In this document: positions 7,718-15,137 of the stretch, piece after piece
How positions within the stretch are numbered: the first letter of the stretch is position 1
Layout: each line of letters begins with the position of its first letter
Assembly: GCA_016297415.1 (NCBI GenBank)
Contig: JAEDGQ010000001.1
Coordinates: 1 to 64,000, forward strand
Direction of reading: 5' to 3'
DNA length: 64,000 nt
From: Treponema sp.
GTDB lineage: Bacteria; Spirochaetota; Spirochaetia; Treponematales; Treponemataceae
Translations under genes and position numbers: made by a program
The notes under the pieces: model-generated
The model's input: the letters and a program-made list of their open reading frames with translations, nothing else
Database searches by the model: none
Told to the model about the DNA's origin: nothing

Positions 7718-8305
7718 TTATTCCTCCAGGGAATCGGCAAGCTGTTCGAGTCTTGGGCTGATTTCGTATTCAGCCAAATCTCCCATTAAAACTGTATCGC
7801 CAGATGAAATGGCCTGTTCAAAATCTTTAAAAATCTGAGAAAATTCAGAGAAAAACTCAGAAAAAGATTTATTGTCGATTTTAAGGTTTCCAAATTTCTC
7901 TGGAAAAAGGGCAGAAAGACTTGCTGTGTGGCAGATGTTGTCAATGAGATCTGCAAGGGAAGCAATCATAATATTTGCTTCTTTATCATTTCCGCTCTGG
8001 AATTTTAACGACAGTTCTTTTAATTCACCAGAAAGTTTGCGGCAGAAGATTTTTTCCTGTTCAAATGACGCTTCAATTGCGGCCTGACTTATTACGCCAA
8101 GTTCAATTTTTGTATCGTCTTTTAATGGCTGTGCAGAAACTTTTTCAAAATCCTCAGGAGGAACATTGCAGCCGTCAACTGCAATATTTACAGTTGTGGC
8201 ATTTGTTTTCTGGCATTCAGTTTCAAAACTTTTGAGTACATCACCGATTGTTTTTTCGTTTTCCAGTTCAACATCGAGTTTTGAGCCGTTTACATATAAT
8301 TCCAT
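7718..8305 (-). CDS. Unknown protein downstream of fliD
   Basis: Not recognised. The 195-residue product has a beta-rich N-terminal 75 residues with a ubiquitin-like rhythm (MELYVNGSKLDVELENEKT) and an all-helical acidic C-terminal part (ASLADLIDNICHTASLSALF). No signal peptide. The position after fliD is where fliS or fliT chaperones usually lie, so a flagellar chaperone role for the helical part is possible, but no motif proves it. The ATG at 8305 is chosen because AGGTGG lies 6-11 bases upstream; a GTG at 8314 is also in frame but sits inside that ribosome site. Confidence 0.7.
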   Translation of the reverse strand: MELYVNGSKLDVELENEKTIGDVLKSFETECQKTNATTVNIAVDGCNVPPEDFEKVSAQPLKDDTKIELGVISQAAIEASFEQEKIFCRKLSGELKELSLKFQSGNDKEANIMIASLADLIDNICHTASLSALFPEKFGNLKIDNKSFSEFFSEFSQIFKDFEQAISSGDTVLMGDLAEYEISPRLEQLADSLEE

Positions 8306-8345
8306 ATATTCCACCTGATTAAAAAGACTTATTTATATATTTATT

Positions 8346-10424
8346 TTACTGCTGTTTTCCACTATTTGCAAAATTTGAAATTGTGCTGGACTGGGCGTTA
8401 AGGCCATTTAAGGCTCCTTCCATCTGTCCGTATTTAGAACGAAGCTGCTGTTCTTTTGATGCAAGCTGAGTTTCAAGACGGGTAATTTTCTGTTCTGAAG
8501 CTTTTATTCGGCCGTTAAGTGTTGAGTTTTTATTTGCAATAATACCACCGCTTTGAACCCATGATGAAAGCTGCTTGTCCAGGGCAAATCCGATTCCGCT
8601 GTCTACAATCAAATCTCCATCACTGTCATATCCAAAGATGTTTTTTATTTCATCAAGACTTCCCTCAAGAGCTTCATCGAGCTTTTTTTCGTTGATTTCG
8701 AGATAACCACGCATCTGTGCTGCAGAATATCCTCCTCCGGTACCTGTAGCTCTTGTAGAAATTCCAATCTGGTTAAGCATTGTGATTGAGGCTCTGTCAG
8801 ACCATCTGTAACTTCCGGAAACAATGTTCTGCATTGTAGATTTTCCGTTTGTAAGAGAAAAATCTCCTTCAAACATACCAAGCCGTTCCCGTGCGGATTC
8901 CTGTTCCGCCTCTGTAAGATAATCAAGCTCTGAAATAATTTCAGGTTTATTTGAACTTAAAATGTTCATTTCGGCAATAGCCTGATTGTATGTTCCTACA
9001 AACTGAATGAGGGCATTTTTTGCAGATTCCTTATCAGGTTTAATGTCAATTGTTGCAGTTTTTTCTGTTGGACTGAACACATTAAGTGTAACATGAGGTA
9101 CAACATCATCAATTTTGTTTGTTGGTCTGTTTATTGTTATGCCTTCGTATTTAATTGTGGCATCACCAGCTTCTGTAATTGCATGAACCGGCTCATATCC
9201 CAGGTTTTTCTTAGCATCATAAACAATAAAACTTGAAAGGGCGATTCCTTCACCTGTGTTGCGGTTTCTTACAACAATGGATTCCATATCAGGATAATCT
9301 TTAATGTTAACCTGAACAGTTTTATCTCCAGTTTCCGGGTTTACAGAAAGTTCTGCTACAGGAATCTGAACTTCTTTTCCATCTTTTGTTCTGACATAAA
9401 AATCAGCTTCTCCCTTAATAGGAACAAGAGGTGATTCCGGTACAGGTGGAAGATCTACCTTTGATTTGTCATTGTAAATTGTAATATCTTCGTATGTGGC
9501 TTTTCCTGCATCTCCGATTTCCGGACGGGTAGAGCGAATTATATTAAGTTCTTCAGTAATATCTTCTACTTCAAATGTATAAAATTCAAATTCAATTCTG
9601 TTGTTTTCGTTTTTTAAAAATTCTTCATCTACAGGAAGTGCAAAGCCGCTTCTAGGTGGAAGAATGTATCTGTTTTCTTCTGCATCCCATTGGATTTCTT
9701 TTTTTGTAAATTCCGGCATTCCGCTTTGTTCTACAGCAGGAACTGGAAATTCAACTTCAGGTGAAATGAAATCTTTTAATTCGGTACCAAACTCCACAAA
9801 ATCTGCTTTTGTCTTTGTAATCATCTGGTGGTTTAAGCCGAAAGTAAGGGCATCATCTTTAAAAATTAAATTATTATCACGGCCTGTTTTTAAGGATTCA
9901 ATTAAAAGTGACTGTTTGCTGTTTGAAACGCCTATAATGCTTGCTTTAATTGTATTTGCACCGCGTTTATTAAGTGAATTTACGAAATCGGAAAGTTTTC
10001 CGCCTTTCCAGTTGAAGGAAATAGTTTTATCTGCAACTGTAAAAGTATATTTTCCCTGAGGTACTTTAAAATCTTTATCTAATTCACCGGAAAGAAATCT
10101 GTCAGCAGTAGCAGGTTTGATTACATCAACCTTAAAAGAGCCATAAGCTGCTTCCCGGCCTGGAGATGCCGTAATGGAATTTTCTTCTGATGATGATGCT
10201 AATTTATTGTTGAAGGGATTTTCAAAAGAGTAGAGTGTTTTTGTATTTGTACGGAGTGAAGACATTTTCTGGTTCATTCCGTTCCAGGCAGTCTGCTGTT
10301 CTTTGTACCTGTCAAGCGTCTCCTGTTCACGAGTTAACGGGAGACGCTCTTTTTTCATCAAAGCTTCAATAAGATCATTAGTCTTATATTTGTCTGTGAC
10401 GCCAGGTATTGATATATCAGCCAT
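8346..10424 (-). CDS. fliD: Flagellar filament cap protein FliD (HAP2)
   Basis: FliD caps the growing filament and folds arriving flagellin subunits. The 692-residue protein starts with MADISIPGVTDKYKTNDLIEALMKKE, the family's N-terminal helix, and the C-terminal part has the FliD_C helices (DKQLSSWVQSGGIIANKNST followed by a coiled coil to residue 680). The central section, roughly residues 230-440, is longer than usual and rich in acidic residues and prolines (PPVPESPLVPIKGE), which explains the large size compared with about 470 residues in enteric bacteria; spirochaetal FliD proteins are generally long. It follows flaG after 46 bases in a flagellar run of genes. Confidence 0.95.
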   Translation of the reverse strand: MADISIPGVTDKYKTNDLIEALMKKERLPLTREQETLDRYKEQQTAWNGMNQKMSSLRTNTKTLYSFENPFNNKLASSSEENSITASPGREAAYGSFKVDVIKPATADRFLSGELDKDFKVPQGKYTFTVADKTISFNWKGGKLSDFVNSLNKRGANTIKASIIGVSNSKQSLLIESLKTGRDNNLIFKDDALTFGLNHQMITKTKADFVEFGTELKDFISPEVEFPVPAVEQSGMPEFTKKEIQWDAEENRYILPPRSGFALPVDEEFLKNENNRIEFEFYTFEVEDITEELNIIRSTRPEIGDAGKATYEDITIYNDKSKVDLPPVPESPLVPIKGEADFYVRTKDGKEVQIPVAELSVNPETGDKTVQVNIKDYPDMESIVVRNRNTGEGIALSSFIVYDAKKNLGYEPVHAITEAGDATIKYEGITINRPTNKIDDVVPHVTLNVFSPTEKTATIDIKPDKESAKNALIQFVGTYNQAIAEMNILSSNKPEIISELDYLTEAEQESARERLGMFEGDFSLTNGKSTMQNIVSGSYRWSDRASITMLNQIGISTRATGTGGGYSAAQMRGYLEINEKKLDEALEGSLDEIKNIFGYDSDGDLIVDSGIGFALDKQLSSWVQSGGIIANKNSTLNGRIKASEQKITRLETQLASKEQQLRSKYGQMEGALNGLNAQSSTISNFANSGKQQ

Positions 10425-10470
10425 AAAAGTATTTCCCCAGGTGTATATTAATAATGAAAAGCGTAAAGGG

Positions 10471-10845
10471 TTAAATCATTTCGTCGAATAAAACGCCGAT
10501 GGCTTTTCTTATTCTGACTTTTAATTTTTGTATATCAGCTGAAGGAATTTCCTTGAGAACCTGATTTGTTTCAGGGTCTACTACGCTGACAACAACCTGA
10601 TTCAGTTCCTGATTAATAGAAAACTGAACTTTACGACCTGATACTACATCTGAAAGCTTCTGAAGCTGTTTTACATCTTCCTGAAGCTGGGCATTGTTGT
10701 CGGTTAGATTCTGAACCACTTTTGCAGCATCTGCCATTGGTACATTCATTTCGACCGGAGCTGAATTTTTTACAGCAGCAGTTGGTGCGGAGTTAATGTT
10801 GAAGCGGCCATCCATTGCCGGCTGCCCAAGTGAACTAATAGTCAT
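10471..10845 (-). CDS. flaG: Flagellar protein FlaG
   Basis: FlaG is a small protein found next to flagellin and fliD genes and affects filament length. The 124-residue product has a disordered N-terminus, a helical heptad stretch (NLTDNNAQLQEDVKQLQKLSD) and the family core VQFSINQELNQVVVSVVDPE followed by VLKEIPSADIQKLKVRI. An excellent AGGAGGAAAAG ribosome site precedes the ATG. It lies between flaB and fliD on the same strand; a terminator-like hairpin separates it from flaB. Confidence 0.92.
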   Translation of the reverse strand: MTISSLGQPAMDGRFNINSAPTAAVKNSAPVEMNVPMADAAKVVQNLTDNNAQLQEDVKQLQKLSDVVSGRKVQFSINQELNQVVVSVVDPETNQVLKEIPSADIQKLKVRIRKAIGVLFDEMI

Positions 10846-10861
10846 AGGGCTTTTCCTCCTG

Positions 10862-10895
10862 AAAAAAAGAAAGTAGAAGGGGGGCGCACCCCTTC
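10862..10895 (-). terminator. Terminator or attenuator after flaB
   Basis: Minus strand: GAAGGGG (10895-10889) pairs with CCCCTTC (10882-10876), followed by TACTTTCTTTTTTT. It is just downstream of the flagellin gene and just before the flaG ribosome site, so it could lower flaG-fliD transcription relative to flagellin. Confidence 0.7.
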
Positions 10896-10958
10896 CGCTT
10901 TACGTCTCTTATACAAAAGACAACATCCAGGAGTCTCTTTATATAATCGACGGTTTTG

Positions 10959-11813
10959 CTATCTGAGCAATGCGAGTACGTTCTGTGACTGGCTGTTAGC
11001 CTGTGCAAGCATTGCAGTACCAGACTGTGTAAGAATCTGGTTCTTTGTGTATTCAACCATTTCAGAAGCCATATCTGTATCACGGATACGTGATTCAGCA
11101 GCCTGAAGGTTTTCAGCAGCTACGCCTACGCCGTTTGATGCCATTTCAAAGCGATTCTGGTATGCACCGAGATCTGCACGCTGTTTTGATACTGTCAAAA
11201 GTGCGTTGTCGATAGATGCGATAGCCATGTTAGCCTTGTCTGGAGATTCAATTCCAATCTGTTCATCAGATCCCTGAGCTCCCTTAAGACCAAGAGCCTG
11301 AGCTGTCATAGTGCCAATATATACACGTTCGTTCTGGTCAACATTTGCACCAATCTGGAACTGCATGATACGTCCAGATGCTGATTCTTTTGCGAATGCA
11401 CCTGTAAGCATATTCATACCGTTGAACTGAGCCTGTGAAGCGATACGATCTACTTCTGATACAAGCTGTGATACTTCAACCTGAATCTGCATGCGGTCTT
11501 CGTCAGAATAGATACCGTTTGATGACTGAACTGCAAGTTCACGGATTCTCTGAAGAATATCTGTAGTTTCCTGCAGGTAACCTTCTGTAGACTGAATGAA
11601 AGAAACACCATTCTGAATGTTTCTGTTAGCCTGATTTAATCCGCGAATCTGGCTGCGCATCTTTTCAGATACTGCAAGTCCTGAAGCGTCGTCACCAGCG
11701 CGGTTGATGCGCTGACCTGAGCTGAGTTTTTCAATGTTATTCTGGAGCTGGTCGTTTGAAACTCCCAGAGTACGATTTGAATACATTGAACTCATGTTGT
11801 GATTAATAACCAT
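10959..11813 (-). CDS. flaB: Flagellin core protein FlaB (second gene)
   Basis: FlaB proteins form the core of the spirochaetal periplasmic flagellar filament. The 284-residue product has the N-terminal D0/D1 domain ([60 protein letters not shown]) and the C-terminal domain ending [20 protein letters not shown]. There is no signal peptide, in contrast to the sheath protein FlaA, because FlaB is exported by the flagellar type III system. It is very similar to the adjacent flaB at 12205. GGAGGG precedes the ATG. It is followed by a terminator-like hairpin, flaG and fliD. Confidence 0.97.
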   Translation of the reverse strand: MVINHNMSSMYSNRTLGVSNDQLQNNIEKLSSGQRINRAGDDASGLAVSEKMRSQIRGLNQANRNIQNGVSFIQSTEGYLQETTDILQRIRELAVQSSNGIYSDEDRMQIQVEVSQLVSEVDRIASQAQFNGMNMLTGAFAKESASGRIMQFQIGANVDQNERVYIGTMTAQALGLKGAQGSDEQIGIESPDKANMAIASIDNALLTVSKQRADLGAYQNRFEMASNGVGVAAENLQAAESRIRDTDMASEMVEYTKNQILTQSGTAMLAQANSQSQNVLALLR

Positions 11814-12042
11814 AATATTTGCCCTCCATGAAATAAAAACATTACAGCATCATGCTGTATGTCCTGCCTTGTACGGGCTGCAGGCGGTTTTTGCGCCCCC
11901 ATCTGCAGACTTAGATCCCATCAGCAGGAACTGTTATTCGTATGCCTTGTACAAACGATTAACCGTCCATGCTGTCACAAAGACCATGGATAGCATTTTT
12001 CAAAGATCTATAGTACCTGCTAAATACAGATACTGAATGGTT
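11814..12042 (-). promoter_or_regulatory. Leader region of the second flaB with two GTACAAGG motifs
   Basis: The 390-base gap between the two flaB genes is too long for simple spacing. Near the downstream gene, on the minus strand, GTACAAGGCA occurs twice (11952-11943 and 11874-11865); GTACAAGG matches the first eight bases of the CsrA SELEX consensus RUACARGGAUGU. A TACAGCA/TGCTGTA hairpin (about 11832-11848) lies just before the GGAGGG ribosome site. I see no convincing sigma-28 promoter here, so transcription may come mainly from the upstream flaB. Confidence 0.4.
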
Positions 12043-12080
12043 ATGGGAATACATAATTGTTTATGTAATCACTTTCCCAT
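12043..12080 (-). other. Nested hairpin in the inter-flagellin gap
   Basis: ATGGGAA and TTCCCAT form outer arms (12043-12049, 12074-12080) around an inner TACATAA/TTATGTA stem with an ACAA loop. Strong secondary structure in the RNA, with no T-run on the minus strand. Function unknown; RNA stability or processing between the two flagellin messages is possible. Confidence 0.4.
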
Positions 12081-12146
12081 GTTTACCAGCATTAATTTTA
12101 AGTGTTTTTTGAGATTAGTAAAGAGAGTAGAGCAGAAAAACACCGC

Positions 12147-12193
12147 AAATTTCTGGAAATTCCAGTTATTAAAACGGGAATCTCCAGAAATTT
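12147..12193 (-). terminator. Long hairpin after the first flaB
   Basis: AAATTTCTGGA and TCCAGAAATTT give an 11-base-pair outer stem, followed inward by a small internal loop and a TTCC/GGAA stem. It starts 12 bases after the flaB stop. Only a short T stretch follows, so it may be a partial terminator or an mRNA 3'-end stabiliser. Confidence 0.6.
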
Positions 12194-12204
12194 ATAATAC
12201 AGTA

Positions 12205-13065
12205 CTATCTAAGCAAAGACAATACAGTCTGAGACTGTGAATTTGCCTGTGCAAGCATTGCTGTACCAGCCTGAGTGAGTACCTGGTTCTTAGTGAATTC
12301 AACCATCTGAGCAGCCATGTCTGTATCACGGATGCGTGATTCAGAAGCCTGTAAGTTTTCAGCTGAAACATTAAGACCGCGAACTGCATATTCCATGCGG
12401 TTCTGGTATCCACCAAGGTCAGCTCTCTGCTTGTTGATCTTTTTAAGAGCTTCGTCGATAGTGCCGATAGCGCGGTTGGCCAAATCAGGAGCAGAAATGC
12501 TCATAACAGTTTCAGTACCTACTTCGCGGATACCGAGAGCTTCAGAAGTCATTGTGCCGATGAATACCTGCATACGCTGATCCATGTTAGCTCCGATGTG
12601 GAACCACATAGAACCTGTTACAGTGTTTTCACCAGTAGACTGTGCAAAACGTCCTGTCAGCATGTTCATACCGTTAAACTGAGCCTGTGAAGCGATACGG
12701 TCAACTTCAGCAACAAGCTGTGAAACTTCAACCTGAATCTGCATACGATCTTCATCGCTGTAGATACCGTTGGCAGACTGAACTGCAAGTTCGCGAATAC
12801 GCTGCATAATGTCTGTTGTTTCCTGAAGGTAACCTTCTGCTACCTGAATGAAACTGATACCATTCTGTGCGTTTGTTGAAGCCTGGTTCAAACCGCGGAT
12901 CTGTGCACGCATCTTTTCAGATACTGCAAGTCCTGAAGCATCATCACCAGCGCGGTTGATTTTTTCGCCTGATGAAAGTTTTTCCATGTCTTTTGAAAGA
13001 CCCAGATTTGTTACTCCTAACTGTCTGTTAGAGTAAAGAGCGGACATGTTGTGGTTAATGACCAT
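12205..13065 (-). CDS. flaB: Flagellin core protein FlaB (first gene)
   Basis: Second core flagellin paralogue, 286 residues. It shares with its neighbour the [20 protein letters not shown] start, [20 protein letters not shown], and the C-terminal helix ending [18 protein letters not shown]. The start is set at the ATG at 13065, where GGAGGAAAATACT precedes it; the open frame extends 23 codons further but that stretch carries the ribosome site and a leader hairpin. A sigma-28-type promoter at 13222-13249 and a leader of about 150 bases with two hairpins control it. Multiple flaB genes are usual in Treponema. Confidence 0.97.
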   Translation of the reverse strand: MVINHNMSALYSNRQLGVTNLGLSKDMEKLSSGEKINRAGDDASGLAVSEKMRAQIRGLNQASTNAQNGISFIQVAEGYLQETTDIMQRIRELAVQSANGIYSDEDRMQIQVEVSQLVAEVDRIASQAQFNGMNMLTGRFAQSTGENTVTGSMWFHIGANMDQRMQVFIGTMTSEALGIREVGTETVMSISAPDLANRAIGTIDEALKKINKQRADLGGYQNRMEYAVRGLNVSAENLQASESRIRDTDMAAQMVEFTKNQVLTQAGTAMLAQANSQSQTVLSLLR

Positions 13066-13088
13066 AGTATTTTCCTCCGTGGAACTGT

Positions 13089-13161
13089 CAGACCAAAATC
13101 CTTTCTGGTCTGTTGTAAAAGGAAACTTCTGCATTACAAGGCTACATCCATTTCCTTTTAC
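13089..13161 (-). promoter_or_regulatory. Structured flaB leader with candidate CsrA sites
   Basis: On the minus strand the leader folds into two hairpins. The upstream one has an 11-base-pair stem (GTAAAAGGAAA, 13161-13151, with TTTCCTTTTAC, 13125-13115) and a 25-base loop holding TGGATGT, which matches the GGAUGU half of the CsrA consensus. The second has CAGACCA/TGGTCTG arms (13112-13106, 13095-13089) and a loop with AAGGAT. A third GGA lies in the Shine-Dalgarno GGAGG. Two GGA sites, one at the ribosome site, is the layout known for the CsrA-repressed hag leader of Bacillus subtilis. CsrA binding here is inference. Confidence 0.6.
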
Positions 13162-13221
13162 ATTGACTCACTTAAATGGCAGCTTCTACGAAGTTTATCC
13201 ATTTATAGTTCATCTTTATTT

Positions 13222-13249
13222 CTATCGGCATTAACCTGTGAAAACTTTA
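13222..13249 (-). promoter_or_regulatory. Sigma-28 promoter of flaB
   Basis: Minus strand: TAAAGTTT (13249-13242) is a perfect -35, and GCCGATAG (13229-13222) matches the -10 GCCGATAA in seven of eight bases. The spacer is 12 bases, one more than the consensus 11. This is the clearest sigma-28 site in the window and predicts a leader of about 150 bases. Confidence 0.82.
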
Positions 13250-13268
13250 ATATAAAATTTGAAAAAAA

Positions 13269-13895
13269 TTATTTTTTTATGGTTTTTAAAATAGCAGCAA
13301 TGGCCTTTGCGGCTTTCCCTCTGTGTGAAATTGCGTTTTTTTCATCAGCTGAAATTTCTGCTATTGTTTTTTTGTATTCCGGAAGATAAACAATAGGATC
13401 GTAGCCAAATCCACCGTTTCCTGCCTGTTTTGAAATGTCATCAATAAGCTGACCTTCAAAGGTTTCCTGAGCTACAAAGAATTTTTCGTCATTTAAAAGA
13501 AGAACCATAGCACAGGCATAGAAGCAGCTTCTGTCTGATGCCCCTGTGTCATTTAGCTGTTGAATTAAAAAACGATTTTGTTCCTCCTGGCTGATTTTTG
13601 AACCGTCTGGTTTGCCTTGCATATAGTCAGGACCTGCGTAGCGGGCAGAGTAGATGCCTGGAGCATTTTTTAAGGCTCTGACGCAGATACCTGAGTCATC
13701 TGCAATAACAGGTTCTTGTACAAGATTCCACAAAGCCCGTGCTTTGATAAGGGAATTCTCGTAAAAAGTTGTTCCTGTTTCATCCGGATCAAAATCAATT
13801 CCTGCATCTGCCGGAATTAATATCTCGTATTCAGGAAAGATTTCCTGCATTTCTTTCTGTTTATGTCTGTTACCTGAAGCTAAAAATAATCTCAT
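13269..13895 (-). CDS. rdgB: Non-canonical purine NTP pyrophosphatase (RdgB/HAM1)
   Basis: Hydrolyses dITP, dXTP and ITP to monophosphates, keeping deaminated purines out of DNA and RNA. The 208-residue protein begins MRLFLASGNRHKQKEMQEIF (family SxNxxKxxE motif), has ADDSGICVRALKNAPGIYSARYAG near residues 72-95, and GFGYDPIVYLPEYKKTIAEIS in the C-terminal half. Length is normal. There is no Shine-Dalgarno; a TTGAGG-17-TATTAT promoter ends six bases before the ATG, so the message is probably leaderless. Confidence 0.95.
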   Translation of the reverse strand: MRLFLASGNRHKQKEMQEIFPEYEILIPADAGIDFDPDETGTTFYENSLIKARALWNLVQEPVIADDSGICVRALKNAPGIYSARYAGPDYMQGKPDGSKISQEEQNRFLIQQLNDTGASDRSCFYACAMVLLLNDEKFFVAQETFEGQLIDDISKQAGNGGFGYDPIVYLPEYKKTIAEISADEKNAISHRGKAAKAIAAILKTIKK

Positions 13896-13901
13896 AAGTT
13901 T

Positions 13902-13930
13902 ATAATACAGAAAATCTTTCCTGTCCTCAA
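13902..13930 (-). promoter_or_regulatory. Sigma-70 promoter of rdgB (leaderless geometry)
   Basis: Minus strand: TTGAGG (13930-13925), a 17-base spacer and TATTAT (13907-13902), with six bases to the ATG at 13895. It lies directly after the stop codon of the upstream gene, so rdgB is its own unit. Confidence 0.7.
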
Positions 13931-14839
13931 TTATTCCTGTTTAAGAAATGGAAAAAGATCTTTTCGTTTTTTTGCGTGATTTAAATAAAACCAGACTGTG
14001 CGGGGTTTCATTCCTACATTTTCAGCTATTTCTTTTGCAGACGGAGATAATGAAAATCTGTTACTGAGAAGCAGATTGTGCTTTTTCCAGGTGTTTGTGT
14101 GCATTTTATATCGTTTAATAAGGTCTTCGTAAGAGGGACTTTCAGGGTCAACCCTCATAAGTTCATACAGATACTTTTTATGAAAAAAATAAGCCTGATT
14201 TCTGCGTTCTATGATTTTCTTTCTTGTTGCAAGCCGGCACCCGGATATCTTTTTCAGGTTTTTGATTTCATTAAAAAAAACCTCTTCATCCAGGTTCAGA
14301 AAACTGGCTATGCGGGAAATATGTTCATCTGTAAGTTCATTGCAGGCTTTACAGGCCATTATGTGAATGAAATTTCTGATTACTTCCTGTTTTTTCTTTG
14401 AAAGATTATTCATATTGAGGTATTCAATATCTTCCAGGATGTTTTCTTCCAGAGATTTTCTGAAACTCCCGTCAATTGTTTTTTCTTCAAAATTATTTTC
14501 AACAGTTTCTTCATCCTGCTGATAAATATCAGAAACAGTCTGATATGAAGCATATTTTTTTAAATGGCGTTTAAGCCAGCTTGTTTCTGAAAGTTTTAGG
14601 CTGCTTCTTAAAAAACTGTAAAAAGAAACTGTATTTCTATCATATTTAAGAATCAAATTTTTGAAGTAGGGAGAGAATGCAATTAAAAAATCACTTCTCT
14701 GATCCTCGTCCAGACTCTGAAGTCCAAAATAATGGGGATTCTGGTAAATGAAAATCCACAGCTTGTCTGAGGCTTCCTGGGCAGTTAATTCACCTTTTTT
14801 TACTTTAACCGGCAATTCGTTAAGTTCCTGTAAGTCCAT
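13931..14839 (-). CDS. Sigma-factor-like helix-turn-helix protein of unknown function
   Basis: Not firmly recognised. The 302-residue, soluble, helical protein has an N-terminal segment around residues 41-75 (DEDQRSDFLIAFSPYFKNLI, then LKYDRNTVSFYSFLRSSL) whose spacing resembles sigma-70 region 2 of ECF-like factors. The C-terminus has SAKEIAENVGMKPRTVWFYL near residues 271-290, a good helix-turn-helix similar in layout to region 4. The middle is long and basic-acidic, unlike ordinary ECF factors. It could be a divergent sigma factor or another DNA-binding regulator. AAAGGAG precedes the ATG, and a possible sigma-54 promoter lies 36-52 bases upstream. Single-gene unit followed by the rdgB promoter. 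Confidence 0.5.
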   Translation of the reverse strand: MDLQELNELPVKVKKGELTAQEASDKLWIFIYQNPHYFGLQSLDEDQRSDFLIAFSPYFKNLILKYDRNTVSFYSFLRSSLKLSETSWLKRHLKKYASYQTVSDIYQQDEETVENNFEEKTIDGSFRKSLEENILEDIEYLNMNNLSKKKQEVIRNFIHIMACKACNELTDEHISRIASFLNLDEEVFFNEIKNLKKISGCRLATRKKIIERRNQAYFFHKKYLYELMRVDPESPSYEDLIKRYKMHTNTWKKHNLLLSNRFSLSPSAKEIAENVGMKPRTVWFYLNHAKKRKDLFPFLKQE

Positions 14840-14874
14840 ATAAACTCCTTTAATTTTGTTGGTGAAAAAAAAGG

Positions 14875-14891
14875 AGCAATTTGTATGCCAG
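14875..14891 (-). promoter_or_regulatory. Possible sigma-54 promoter
   Basis: Minus strand: CTGGCATACAAATTGCT, with GG at -24 and GC at -12 separated by exactly ten bases, fits YTGGCAC-N5-TTGCW at most invariant positions. The predicted start near 14864 gives a 25-base leader containing the AAAGGAG ribosome site of the sigma-like gene. The remaining upstream sequence to 15040 is AT-rich with nothing else I can name. Confidence 0.5.
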
Positions 14892-15040
14892 TTTTTTTAT
14901 AAAGAAAATGCCATAAAAAAGCTGTGTGTTTACAAAAAAGTTGTTGAAATATAGCAAAAAAATAAATTTTATTTCAAAAAATGATTAATAACAGACAAAA
15001 GAAAATTAAAAATTACAAAGACTGATTATAAATTAAAAAA

Positions 15041-15090
15041 AATGCCGGAAATCCTGCTTTTCCCCATGGAAATAAAACAGTTCCGGCATT
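15041..15090 (-). terminator. Terminator after the DHH phosphoesterase gene
   Basis: AATGCCGGAA (15041-15050) and TTCCGGCATT (15081-15090) form a ten-base-pair stem around a 30-base loop; the minus strand continues with TTTTTT. It ends the leftward transcript of the gene ending at 15138. Confidence 0.75.
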
Positions 15091-15092
15091 GT

Positions 15093-15133
15093 TCCTGCTT
15101 TTTCTTGCAAAAATCCTGCAAAATCTTGCAAAA
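15093..15133. repeat. Helically phased 10-base repeats
   Basis: Four copies of TC(C/T)TGC followed by four A or T begin at 15093, 15103, 15114 and 15124, spaced 10, 11 and 10 bases. This lies between the stop codon of the DHH gene and its terminator. The A-tracts are in phase with the helix, so the stretch should be bent. Confidence 0.5.
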
Positions 15134-15137
15134 AAAA

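Noticed and set aside
13066..13134. A 23-residue N-terminal extension of the first flagellin
   Set aside because: The stretch contains the GGAGG ribosome site and a leader hairpin, and FlaB proteins start at MVINHN.
14078..14401. A 107-codon plus-strand frame inside the sigma-like gene
   Set aside because: Shadow of the minus-strand gene, with no ribosome site and low-complexity hydrophobic sequence.
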